Shown here: positions 27,536 through 38,773 of the stretch, piece by piece
Numbering within the stretch: the first letter of the stretch is position 1
Layout of the letters: each line of letters starts with the position of its first letter
Assembly (NCBI GenBank): GCA_036937835.1
Contig: CM072860.1
Coordinates: forward strand, 9,181,501 to 9,245,500
Reading direction: 5' to 3'
Source of the DNA: Pampus argenteus
Lineage: Eukaryota > Chordata > Actinopteri > Scombriformes > Stromateidae
DNA: 64,000 bases
Translations under genes and position numbers: made by a program
The notes under the pieces: generated by a model
Database searches by the model: none
What the model was told of the DNA's origin: nothing
What the model saw: only the letters and a program-made list of their open reading frames with translations

Positions 27536-28770
27536 GTTTTCAAAGACTTGAGGGTTGCCAAAAAAAAAAGGGGAAAAGGAACTGTGAAACAAGAGCGACT
27601 CTTCAATGTCTATTGTGCATTTAAAACTTTTGTAGTTGGTTGTAGAGAGAAATTTCCAACTGTGCTAGCCAGCCAGCTAGCAGCAACGACAGATAGCCCG
27701 TGAATCAACAAGTTGAATCCCACATCAGCGGCTAGCCAAGTTAGCTAGCTAGAAACTAGCTGGCAGCAGCCGCACGTCCCATGTTTGTCAACAGGCACAA
27801 AACAGGAAAAAAAAAAAGAAAATGCCCTCTTTATTTTCTGATATCATTCAGTTCACAGTTAGCAAGTAACGGCGTCGACGACGGCCAGCTAGCTTAAGAA
27901 AAAGTTGGGCAACGGTTGTATTGAACAAGACACGGTTCAATTAGGTGGCTAGCATGCTAACCACTAAAGACTGCTAACTAACGTCTGTCGCCGAAATATA
28001 CAACAAATATTTATCCGATGTGTCGTTTTCTTTAACGCTGGCTCGTCGTCTCTTTCCTCTCTTGTCTTTTGCAGAGATGTGTTTTTTTTTTCTTTCGAAG
28101 CTTTTGAAGCCAGGTCCAAGGGGCTCTACAAACTTTCAGGCCAAAGTTTTATCCCCGGCGAGGTTTCGAGCTTCTCGCCAACTCGCACAAAAATAAGTCA
28201 AAATGTTCCCAGAGAGATATCCAAAGTGAGGAGGGGTATCCACGAAATAAAAGAGGCAGCACCGTGTAAAACGGTAACATGGCAGGTGAGAGTTAATTTG
28301 TGGCGCTAGCTAACAGGCCGTGTAGCTAATTCAGTGTTTCTCTCGCAGGAAAGCTAGTTAGCTGATCCTTCAGCGGGCAAAGAGCGACCCACAAAACTCA
28401 ACATCCACGGAAATCACCGGCTCTTCCTTCAGTTGCGTGATTTGGAGTAAGGTCGTTCACCGCTGCTGCTGCACTGCAGTCAGACGGTATACCAGTCCGT
28501 CCTGTCGGTTACACCGACTGCTGTTATTTCCGTAGGCAGCCGACAGAAGAGGGAATAATCAAGTTGCAGAAATCCATTATCTGTAAACTGAGGGTTTCTC
28601 GTTAGGATAGACACAGAGAGGCGAGAAGCTGCTGCTGCAGTCTATGCGCACGATCCAGCTCTGATACCGGAACAAACCCGCGGTAACATGGCTGCTTGCA
28701 CCACGACTGAAAGGGGAGGATCGGAGGGTTCGTGCTACGTCTCGGCTTCACTCGGCTGTTTCCGGAACGT
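27536..28770 (-). promoter_or_regulatory. mark2 5' UTR and probable promoter region
   Basis: The sequence upstream of the mark2 ATG becomes much richer in CpG than its flanks, mainly at 27860-28770. It holds two ETS-like CCGGAA motifs (28667-28672 and 28762-28767) and a YY1-like AACATGGCTG (28685-28694), which are common elements of vertebrate housekeeping promoters. Many GCTAGC/TAGCTA words lie at 27.65-28.35 kb. The transcription start cannot be fixed by eye, and a 5' UTR intron is possible. Confidence 0.45.
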
Positions 28771-29388
28771 TTACCGGTGACCGAGTTTCCTCCAGGTTGG
28801 TAAATGACAGGTGCAGATTCTCTTTTTTTCTTCTTCTTTTTCCCCCCAGCAACATATTCAAACTCACTTAAGCTCAGTTTAAATCCAACTTGCATTTGTG
28901 AATTTAAATATGTAAATATTTATAACCATGGCCACAAAAGCCTCAACTCCACTGCTTGTTTTAACTATTGTAAATGTGTTTGGAAATTGACACCAACTAA
29001 GTACAATATCATCTCGGTCCTGTGTAATCATGTAATGTTGTGGCCTTGTCTTGCAGCGGAGCAGTGTTACAATCTACTTCACCTTTACACCATTATGCAT
29101 TCAAAACCTCCACTGTCTGTTACATCATTTAATTATTTATTGCACATGTCACACTCATATATTTCACACACACTTCACACACGCACATTATATATCCATA
29201 GCATGGTCCACAAAAACGAACTGTTAATGATTTAAAAATATCGTGTTAGTAAATATGATGTTATATGTGAATAACAGCTGGAGAAAGGTTGTATGAAAGG
29301 ACCCAGAGCAACATTCAGTTTAGCTCTGGACTAGACTCACTGACAACAACACTGCCAAGCAGAAGTAATCTTTTAAGATTGGTTTTCA

Positions 29389-29434
29389 TACACACACACA
29401 CACACACACACACAGAGAGAGACACACACACAGA
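29389..29434. repeat. (CA)n with (GA) interruption
   Basis: CA units, a short GAGAGA block, then CA units again, in the region between mark2 and the kelch gene. Confidence 0.9.
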
Positions 29435-31726
29435 CATACACTCACACTCACATTTCTTTTTCCTCTTTCCGCTTCTGTCGGGACACTCCAGGTGATTTCA
29501 CATGAAACATACAGGGTTTCTCAGATTCTTCTACAATATAGTCACATTTTTCTTTCACATGTAAAGACACTTAGCTTTTCCCTTCATACTTCAGACAATA
29601 CAGTCCTTTATACATATCAAACATCATTTCAGTGTTAAACCACAACACGACATGTATGGAGAATACATACATACTTTTTTTAGCTGTTTTGACAATAAAA
29701 TGTGAATATATTGCACTATTAGGTGCTTTGTTGCTACACTATTTAATAGATGAAACTGCGAGTAAACAGAATATAACTCAAAAACAAAACCCAACATTTA
29801 CTCTTTCTTTAGATTTCGATGAGGCCTTCTTCCCTATTTTTTCCCCCCCACTGTAACTCTTTGCTACCACACATAAAGTGTCATTTGTAAATATGTACTC
29901 ATGCCATCCACGAGCGTGACTGCGAGATGCTGACAGCTGCCATGGACATTTCCAAGTTACTTAGCAACAGGCGTAGACTGACAAAGACAATATGGCTGCT
30001 GTTGCAAGTGGCAGTGTGTGAACTCTTGTCAATCAACGGGACTGGCTGCCGAGAACCAGTCACGGTACAGCATTTTTCACCATTTGCACAATGAAAGGAT
30101 GTTATGGAGAAAATATATATATATAAAAAAAAAAGAAATCAGGAAATGAAGGGGGAACGAGAGGCTTGTTGGTAATGACTGGGAGAGCATCCAACTGGCA
30201 GGATTTCCCGATGAATCAAGGGAAAATCACATCCCTGATGATGGAAGGAGTGTACTCAAGGCACCGTGGCAGCAGACAAACACCTCTGTTTTTCAATACA
30301 TAGCCGTGTCCATTTCATTAATAGCCCCGTTACTGTACCAGGATCACTTGTGTCTTATCTATCAGTAAACACTTAAACCAATTCAACTGACTCGGCAGAA
30401 TATTTCCTCTTTTTCTTTTTCAGGATATTGTACAGTGCTTTTTGAAAAAATGTCATAAAGTACCACATCCATCTTATTAATTATTATTTTTCTTTTTACA
30501 CAATAATGAACATATGAACTCCATTTTTTTTTTCTTTCTAATTTTTTTTACATGGAGTAAGATGTTTGTTGTTAGGGAAATCGTGCTTAAGTGTCGCCAT
30601 CTACAGGATGCCTGAATATATCACAGAGTATAATCTTTCTGTCTATCTGTGACTATTTCCTGCTGTGAGTCCCATAAATATTTGGACGCAAAAACACACT
30701 TTTTTTGAAGAACTCCTACTTGCCGTTAGAGAAGAAACAACACACTGAGTAGGAGGCTGAAATGCAGACTGTTAAGAGCAGTTGACGGAGACATATTAAT
30801 ATATATATATTTTTTTTTTAAATCTCCAGTTTCCTATTTCAGGGTGCCAAATGTCTGTTATTAAAAAATCTGTTATTTTAATATGTAGCCAATCACTTTC
30901 TCTGTAGAGGCTGCCACCAGCCTTTCCTGCCTTTTAGTTTATCCCTAAACTCTGCTGCAGGATTCAGATCTTAGTAACTGTGTCATCTGATTAAAACAGC
31001 ACCAAAATTCGCACATTGTCGCAAATGTGAACTAAATGCAGTGAAGCGTGAACCACGCAGCTGTTAACAGTCATTTCACTTTCAGTAAGCCTAATAGCGA
31101 TTTATATATTAATATTATACAATCTCTAGAAATATCAATATTCTTTAATAGGAGGAAGGACCACAGGTGCTGGACATGACAGAAGACAATCAGATAGAGA
31201 GCACAAACATAAAATCAGTCATTGCACAAAGTATAAGGAGCATCTTTCTTTTGTCTAATTCATGTGGGCAAAATAAATGGCTTCTGTACAGACTGTGCTA
31301 TAATCTGTCTGAACAATATAAAGTAGTCTACTAGTTAAAAGAAGGCTATATAAATATATGGAAAATGATTAAATTCAACTGCATTGCCTTCAATTATAAC
31401 CAGAGCAATGAAGACTTTAGTCGGATAATTTGCAGTGAAAGAATCCAGGAAAACAAATGAAAATGGGGGAAACTGATTTGCTTTTGATTGAAAACTCTGA
31501 GGAAGCCAGGCTTTCCTCTGCATCACCAGAGGAAATGCCACAGAGTAGGTCAAACCAGCATCACGGCCAAACTCATTCTGACAGCTTGTTTTCTAGAAAA
31601 GGTTTGTGTTCGGTTTTTTTTTTGTATTTGCCAAAGCAAAGCAGCCAGCATAACATCCATGACCCCAAGGCCCAAGTACATTTTTTTAAATAAAAATAAA
31701 AAAAGATTTAGAGTTTTGGTTAGTGG

Positions 31727-32000
31727 AGCTGCAATAAGTAGTCGATTAACAGAAAATTTAATTGCCCAACTATTTTAATAATCAAATACTCACCATTTTG
31801 GATTTTTTTTTTTTAAGAAAAACATCTCAAAATTCTCTAGTTCCAGCTTCTCAGGAGTGAATATCTTTTGGTTTCTTTTCATCCTGTATGATAGTAAACT
31901 ACAATATCTGGGGGTTGTGGACTGCTGGTCGGCAAAGAAATAAGACATTTTAGGTTGTATACTACGCTTTGGGAAACTCTTCAAAGCCGCCTCCACGCTG
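31727..32000 (+). repeat. old interspersed repeat, family A, copy 2
   Basis: It contains AGCTGCAATAAGTAGTCGATTA, TAGTTCCAGCTTCTCA, TATGATAGTAAACTA and GGGGGTTGTGGACTGCTGGTCGG in order. The complement of the first half aligns with the 16.9 kb copy, and the last word aligns with the 63.03 kb fragment. It is inverted relative to copy 1 and degenerate. Confidence 0.65.
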
Positions 32001-32615
32001 TCAGGAATCAAATTCTATTATGCTGGATGAAAAGTATTTAAATTTAAACATAGTGAGTCTAAAAACACTGGAATCAGATTGAAAAAAATACATGAGCCTG
32101 CCCTGTATTAATGCATTATACGTTTTGAATTGACAAAGGTAAAACCCGCTTGGTTTGAACATTAAAGTGGCCATTTACTGACTTGTGTGAACCTCGTGTT
32201 ACCAAAGACAAGGCTGATTTTATAATCCAATGAAAACATGAAAAGAAAATGGTCACATTCATGACACCATTATCAGGCTTTCAGCAGTAACAAAGCTAAT
32301 CCCTCTCAAGCTTTCCTAATCTTTTATTAAAATGTGCTCCGGCTTTTTTTGAAGATAACACCAGTGTTAGTTTGCTAGTCTGACATTAGCTCATGTTAGT
32401 GTTGAGTTTCCAAGCTAACAGAGTTATTAATGGGGGTCAAACCTCATTTAATCTACATCAGTTTGACACTTCTTGGTATAACGATTACTTCGTAGTTCAT
32501 CATTAGACACGTGGCTTTGTTTATCTATAGAGATGTTATTGAAGAAAACATGTTAAAAGGGTAAATTCAGGGAAGGATTTCTCTTCTAAAAGGGACAGTA
32601 CAGTAGGTCAAAGGT

Positions 32616-32624
32616 TTATTGAGT
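32616..32624 (-). terminator. probable poly(A) signal of the kelch gene
   Basis: The plus strand reads GGTTTATTG, so the minus strand carries AATAAACC about 450 bases past the TGA of the kelch gene. A-rich sequence on the plus strand follows. Other TTTATT words lie nearer the stop (about 32.87 kb), so the true site is uncertain. Confidence 0.4.
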
Positions 32625-33068
32625 AAAAACAGAGTACAAAAAGCAGGGTAGCACAGCACAGTACTGTGAGGCCACATGATCAGAAATACAGACAGCCCAA
32701 AATTATTTATAAGAAGCAAAATAGACATTTATATGTTTGAAAAATAAATTGATACATTTTACCAGAAGAAGAACTTGCTTTAAACTATGTACATAAAAAT
32801 GGAATAATGTCCTTGGTTTATGTTTGAAACAAAGGTATTGTTCTTATTAATGTGGGATTAATTTATGTTTTTTTTATTTTTAAATAAAGGTTTTAATCCT
32901 GTGATTCACTAAAGCTGACATTTGAGATCTGTATTCAATAAATGCCCAAAATATACACACTTTTAAAAAAAAGATTATTATAAGAGGAAAAGCTTTAAGG
33001 GGGAAAAAAAAAAGACAAAGTACAGGAATATAAATAACAGAGGCAGGTGTGGGGGTGTTAAAACAGCT

Positions 33069-36000
33069 TCACATACAGTCAGGGAGCGAGGAGTCACCGA
33101 GCAGTTCCTGCACACCAACAGTCGTCAGGTCAGAGTAGAAGTTGCCCTCGTTGTCTCCGCCTCCGAACACCAGCAGAGTTCTGCTGCAGGAGCCTGTGTC
33201 CATACACACGTCTCCAGCATCCTCTGAGAAGTGGTGGCGGCCGGTTGTCTCCATGGTGATGATGGAGTGGCCTGCCCTGGGGACAGAGAGCTGAGGGAGC
33301 GTCACCTCCGTCCAGCTGCTGGTGTCTGGAATTAATGAAACAAAGACAACAAGGGATCATTTTAAATATAATAATAATAAAAAAAAGGGTTACAAGTCTT
33401 CTTCACACATGTGTAAATGTGTAATAGTGAGCTGCCTCTCACCTGTGTCAAAGATGAAGGTGTCGCTGAGAGCGTTGTTTCCGTTGTAACCGCCGTGGAT
33501 CAAGAACTTTGTGTCAGAGAGCACAGCGCTGCCATGCCAGCTAATACACACACACACACACACAGAAAATTAACAACATGAAAAAGTTCTCCAGTGAGGA
33601 ATCATAGTAGCTCTACAAGATCTTTCACTGAAGAAAATAGTTTAAAACTGGGAAAAAATTTATGTAACATGTATGTACCTTCGAGGAGAGGGGGCTTTTC
33701 CAGTGGTTTTTACAGCGGAAAACTCCATCAGACCTGAGTAACATAAACAATATTTTAACATCAATTATACATGCATGGCTATGTATTAACATCTGTATCC
33801 AGATGCATGCTCCTTTTGTGCGTGTATGTGTGTGTATGTGGCTTACCAAGGTCCAACATGTACATGTCATTGTAGCAGACAGGAGTGTCCCATCCACCAA
33901 ATACATAGATCTTCCTCTCCTGCATCACACATGCTGAATGACTGAGAGAGACACAAAAAAAAGAAGAATAAAAACAAGAGACGTTTAGAGAGAGAGAGGA
34001 CATGCTAGCTCCAGTTTTTACTACTTTTTGGAGTATTAGGAAGCCATCTTACCCTGAGCGGGGGGAGGGTTTGTTGCCTGTGACGATGGGCTCGTACCAG
34101 ATGGAGAGGTTAGGGTCGAAGATATACAGAGAGTCACTGCAGCCGTCGGGCTCCGGGTTTGGACGAGGAAACACCCCTCCCAGCACGAAAAGTTCACCCC
34201 GAAACATACTGCAGCTGTGATAGGCCAAGGGAGGAACCTTACCTTGAGCCTGGAGGAGACGAGGACATGAAGAAAGATAAAAAACAAGTCCTTATAATGT
34301 GTGGACTCAAAGAGTTAAAACAAGGTAGGTACGCGCACACACACACACCTCCACCATGGTCCACTTCCAGCTCTGTGTGTCAAGGATGTGAACATCATTG
34401 AACCATTTTTTGTTCTTAGAGCCTCCAAACACAAAGATCCGCTTTGAGTCGGGGTCGTAGATGGCCGTGTGGCCGATCCTGGCCTCTGGTGTTGGACCCT
34501 CTGCGAGTGTCTCCGCTGCCACCCAGGACATGTCCTCTGTTGGACAGAGAACACAAACTATAACACAGAACCTAAAATCACTTAAAACAAGGTTCTAATT
34601 GGATCACTGATATTAAACAGACTCCAAAATGTTTATGAGTGACTGACCTGTGCACAGCTTCCACATGGGATCTTTGCAGAATTGCATTCTGGCTCCTTGT
34701 CCTCCAATCAGAATAGCTGTCTGGGCGTCAATGGGACACAGTGTCTGACCCCAGCGACCTGACGGGCTGACCAGTGGGGCTGCAGTGAGACCAGTGAGAG
34801 TGTTACACACAACCTTAAGGACTGATGTCTGAACATTTTTAAAGAAAACTCCTGACTCCAATAACACCAAATTCTTTAAATTGTGAAATGTTAGGAAAAC
34901 TGAATTCACACAATTTTATGTTACTCTACTGAACACGACAAGAGAAAGACAATTAGAAAGCATCATTCTGTGAACTGTGGGCGATATGCATCAGTGTGCA
35001 AGCTAAGGGACTAAAAAGTGAATATGACAAAAGCAAGTGAAATAAAAAAACCAACCAAAATGGTATGTAATGTGTATGTGTGGACTCACCAGTCTGTGTG
35101 GGAGTCTTGGCCTGCCTACTCTTCGTCCTGGCTGTGCTCTGAGGAGGCGTTCTTCCCACAATCCCCTGCGCCTCTCCTGCTCCATTAGCTGTAAAAAAGA
35201 GAAAGGACACAAAGAAGTGCTTTACACCTCCACACTGAGCCACACCAGTGTCTTTAACACCGATTATCATCAGATTCCACTCTGGCTTTTACTTTTTCCA
35301 TCTGTAGCACACACACACACGCACAATTACACATTACAGGTTTTATAGTTGTATTATGACATTACAGCAACTTAATGTCATAATATTTCCATGAAGCATA
35401 ATTTCTACTAATCTGGTGCACAGTTATGAGAGGTCATGGATTCAAACAGTACAGTACGTCTGTCTCACCTCCTTTAGTCTTGATTGCGTCTCCTCCGCTT
35501 GTGAAAAGCTTCTGGCTTCCTTTGGTTTGACCTCTAACCTTTCGAATCGGTGTGGTCTTCTCCAGGCTGCCGTTGGGACACATGTTCTCTTCCTCCTCTC
35601 TCTTTGTCTCCTTCTTCTCATCAAGCTCTTCCTCTGCCATTCGCTCTCTCTTCCGCTTGCCGTTGAGCTCTCGGGAGGCGAGGGGAGCCACGGTGTCCTG
35701 AGATGATACAGTGAGACAGGAGGCCCGTTTTAATTATAGTTGAACAAATTCTTAGTATTTTGATTGAATGAAATGTTATGAACAGCTGATGTACTGATCT
35801 ACATTTTTTCACTTCCAATCCGATACCACTGCTCAATGCTCGCCTGCTACCTGCAGGCTAATGATGAGGCGTGTGTGTCTCAGTGAGGTACGCCTCCATT
35901 CAGGAAATCCATGCCACATTTTGCAAGCAGGTAGCAGAGCAGCTGAGAGGGAATTACTTGTGGAGTAATTTCTGCAGACAATATTAATGTAGCACAGACA

Positions 36001-37471
36001 CAAGACAAACCAACGTCACTAACAGTAGCCTCGATAGACCACAATGCATTTGCTGTTGGGCAACTATGACACCCTTTTTGTCTCAAGTGAAGAACTCTGG
36101 CTGTGAAAAGTATATCTTATGCTAAGCACTGACCTCGATAAAAACGCCCAAGGTCAAGAAAAGACTATTTGACCGCAGCCTCTGATTCTTGTGTTTTCCC
36201 TACGAATTTGTGGCTATTCTAGGTTGCTAAATGACACCATGGACTGGATTACTCAAAAGGTTTGACAACGATTACATTGCATTCATAAAAGATTGCAGTT
36301 CTTGACATACATCCGTCACACAGATTACCTTCGGGGTGTATTCTTTGACGGCCAGGATGAGCTGTGGTTCTGCTTTCCCCTGAGAAGAACAAGACACAAG
36401 AGTCTGTGAATGTAGACCTGAGGGGGAACAGACTGCTATATTTTTAATTTAATATCATGATAACTAAATGTTATTTGACTCTAATGTCACTAATGTAATG
36501 AACTGATACCGCCCCAAGCCTATTGTATTATACTTTCATATTTAACATATTAATAACATCATATAGTTGGAATGATACAATGACCTCTTCTCTTGGTTGT
36601 TTGTTTATCTATTCCCAATACACTCTCCTTAAAATGTGTGGTTTGTTTGATGTTTACCAGGTTTCCTCCTTCCAGAGTGACATTCAGTGTGACGCTGTTG
36701 GTCCACGTCTCCTCCTCCCACTGCTCCCATGACAAACACCTGGAGGGAAAAAAAACACGTGCAAAGGCTACTAATTAAACCTGGAGGTTCATATTTATCA
36801 ACACTGGATGACAGCAGCACGTAGAAAGAGTATAATACAGAAAATACGGTCTCAGGATGCGTTTTTAAACACCATTTTTTACTCTGTCTATTTAGTCAAG
36901 AGTCAAACTAAAACACAGGCGCAGACCTACTTGTTATAAGGCGTCAGTTTGCCGATAGTGATGGGCATGCGGTCAGCGTCGTTGAGCTCCGCGTTGACGC
37001 AGATCCTCTCCCCCCACGGCCCGCTGCTGAACAGCACCACCTGGCGGACAGATGGAGGAACCGCGACAGCCACCCTACACGACCCTTCAGCACTGACACG
37101 AAAGAAAGAAAAAAAGGGAAAATACGAGAATATTTGACTCGTGTTAAACAGTAAAACTATGCTGGAAATAGGAAACGGTTTGCTGGCATGTGCTTCACAA
37201 AAACAAATAAGTTAACCGACGTATTCTTCACGGTTAACTACGTTAATTTAAAGAGGCGCCAAGGACAGAAAGGTTTATGACATGAGCTGGTGATAATTAA
37301 CGTTAAACATGCATTTATAGCAACGCTTGAGCTGCTATTTAGATACATTAGGAACCTAAAGCATCATATTAACGATATTAACGTTATCAGTTGGGTTAAC
37401 TTAGCTTACCTCAGTAGCCGTTGAGGCGGACCGTTTACTCCGAAAACCGCATAAACTCCGAATTCATCCAT
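33069..37471 (-). CDS. kelch-repeat beta-propeller protein with unknown N-terminal domain, 568 aa
   Basis: Thirteen coding exons in transcript order: 37410-37471, 36931-37092, 36658-36739, 36329-36379, 35469-35697, 35090-35188, 34648-34779, 34349-34536, 34053-34249, 33847-33941, 33679-33733, 33443-33540, 33069-33325. Every junction is GT-AG and phases close to a TGA. The ATG context is strong (A at -3, G at +4). Residues 1-119 form a compact, unrecognised domain (MDEFGVYAVFGVNGPPQRLL; GPWGERICVNAEL). Residues 120-228 are a charged, probably disordered linker with a basic run GKRKRER that could be a nuclear signal. From 229 to the end come about six kelch blades: ILIGGQGA, IFVFGGSKNKKWFND, LFVLGGVF, IYVFGGWDTPVCYND, FLIHGGYNGNNALSD, LLVFGGGDNEGNFYSD. 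The blades resemble Rab9 effector p40 (RABEPK); fish genes of this kind have been named krcp, from memory and unchecked. Such propellers usually bind proteins; the partner is unknown. Confidence 0.9.
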
Positions 37472-38773
37472 CTTTGCGTTTTATTCCAGCAAAAACTATT
37501 ATTGTCCTTGCGTTTCCACCTTATTCTAAATTTTAAATATCAAAGAAACGACAGCGTCTCTATTCGGCTGTACCACATCTCCCGCCACCGCTGTGTTTAG
37601 TTTCTAAACTCAGCGCGAGTTCTGGGTAAAGGATTATGTGCGCTTGTTTTGTCGTTGAAGGTTTTCTCCAGGGGTGGGGTCTGTCCTATGGAATGTACAT
37701 CAGATCAAGAGCTCCGCTCAAGCGGTCCATCCTTTAACTTACATCGACTACACTGCTGACTGCGACTCACAAGTCAACAGCCAATCAGAGGCCCGTATTC
37801 AGCAGCGCTGAGAGACGTAACAAAAGCTGCGTTCAAGAACACGTGCTACCTTTGACGTTTCATATAAGCACACACCCCCAACAGGAGGTTACAAAACAAA
37901 ATTTAGGTGTCAAATTATATTTGAAACATGTTAAATTGAATGTGAAATAACCATATAGGTTAAAATAAAGATTAGCTTTATAATTATCCCAGAGGGAAAT
38001 TGGTTTGCATGCACAATGAAAGACACATACACATTAAGAAGAATAAAACATTTCAATACATAGTCATACATAGTAATATATGTGCTGCATGTGTGTTGCA
38101 GAGTGTTATGGATGATGGTATACAGGAATTCCTCGCTCTGTTATTTTTGCAGAATAACATACTGTAAAAACATGTAAAATGTGCCTGGAAGTCCCACAGC
38201 ATATACTGTACAGAGCTGTTTTATGTAATTTTTTTATGCAGATCTACTATTTGTCTGTGAAGATTAGTGTCTCTATTTCTTGAGTGGTAGCTTTTCCATG
38301 AAACAACCACAAGATTATTATATTATCTTGCTGATTTATTGTTTTCCAGTATGATGTGTCAAGGTTTAATGTCATCACTGGACACCTATATGGAGTGTAA
38401 TCTATATGGAATAAACACTACTGCGAAACCAATGGACAGAACTGGAACCAGACATCTGCTCTTAATGTTAATGAGTAGAGACATATTAATTAACATGAAA
38501 CTGTGTGTGTTTTTGTGCTTATGACAGCTTTATGGCAATGGCTTACTTAAGCAATATGACACCAATTCAACCAACTGTGCTCAAAATATGATGATAATAA
38601 ATTAATACATTTTGTATTTACGTTTTGATAGATTGATAGAGTAAAACTTGAATACAAGTGTTGACAAAACGTTGAGGCACACTCTTGAACGCCCCCCCCC
38701 CACGCAGTTGTATATTTCGAAAGGCATTGTGGGATGCGATGCCGGTAGAAAGCTTCTCGAAGGAACTGCAAAG
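37472..38773. promoter_or_regulatory. divergent intergenic region, kelch gene and cct7 promoters
   Basis: The two start codons face away from each other about 1.3 kb apart. The kelch side (37472-37640) has CpG-containing, GC-richer sequence. The cct7 side has GGCATTGTGGGATG at about 38720-38734, whose complement CCCACAATGCC resembles the ZNF143-type promoter element, followed by the 5' UTR. The middle is AT-rich without genes. Each gene probably has its own promoter. Confidence 0.5.

Larger units (their letters stand above)
28771..32600. other. intergenic region between mark2 and the kelch gene
   Basis: No gene is visible. The stretch is AT-rich with many homopolymers, an AC/AG microsatellite at 29.39-29.43 kb and a degenerate interspersed repeat at 31.73-32.0 kb. 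A less AT-rich patch at about 29.9-30.3 kb has no coding pattern and could be a conserved non-coding element, but that cannot be tested here. Confidence 0.5.

Noticed and set aside
28602..28895. Minus-strand open frame of 97 codons above the mark2 start
   Set aside because: It lies in the promoter/5' UTR region, has a poly-lysine run from a T tract and no recognisable protein pattern or splice support.
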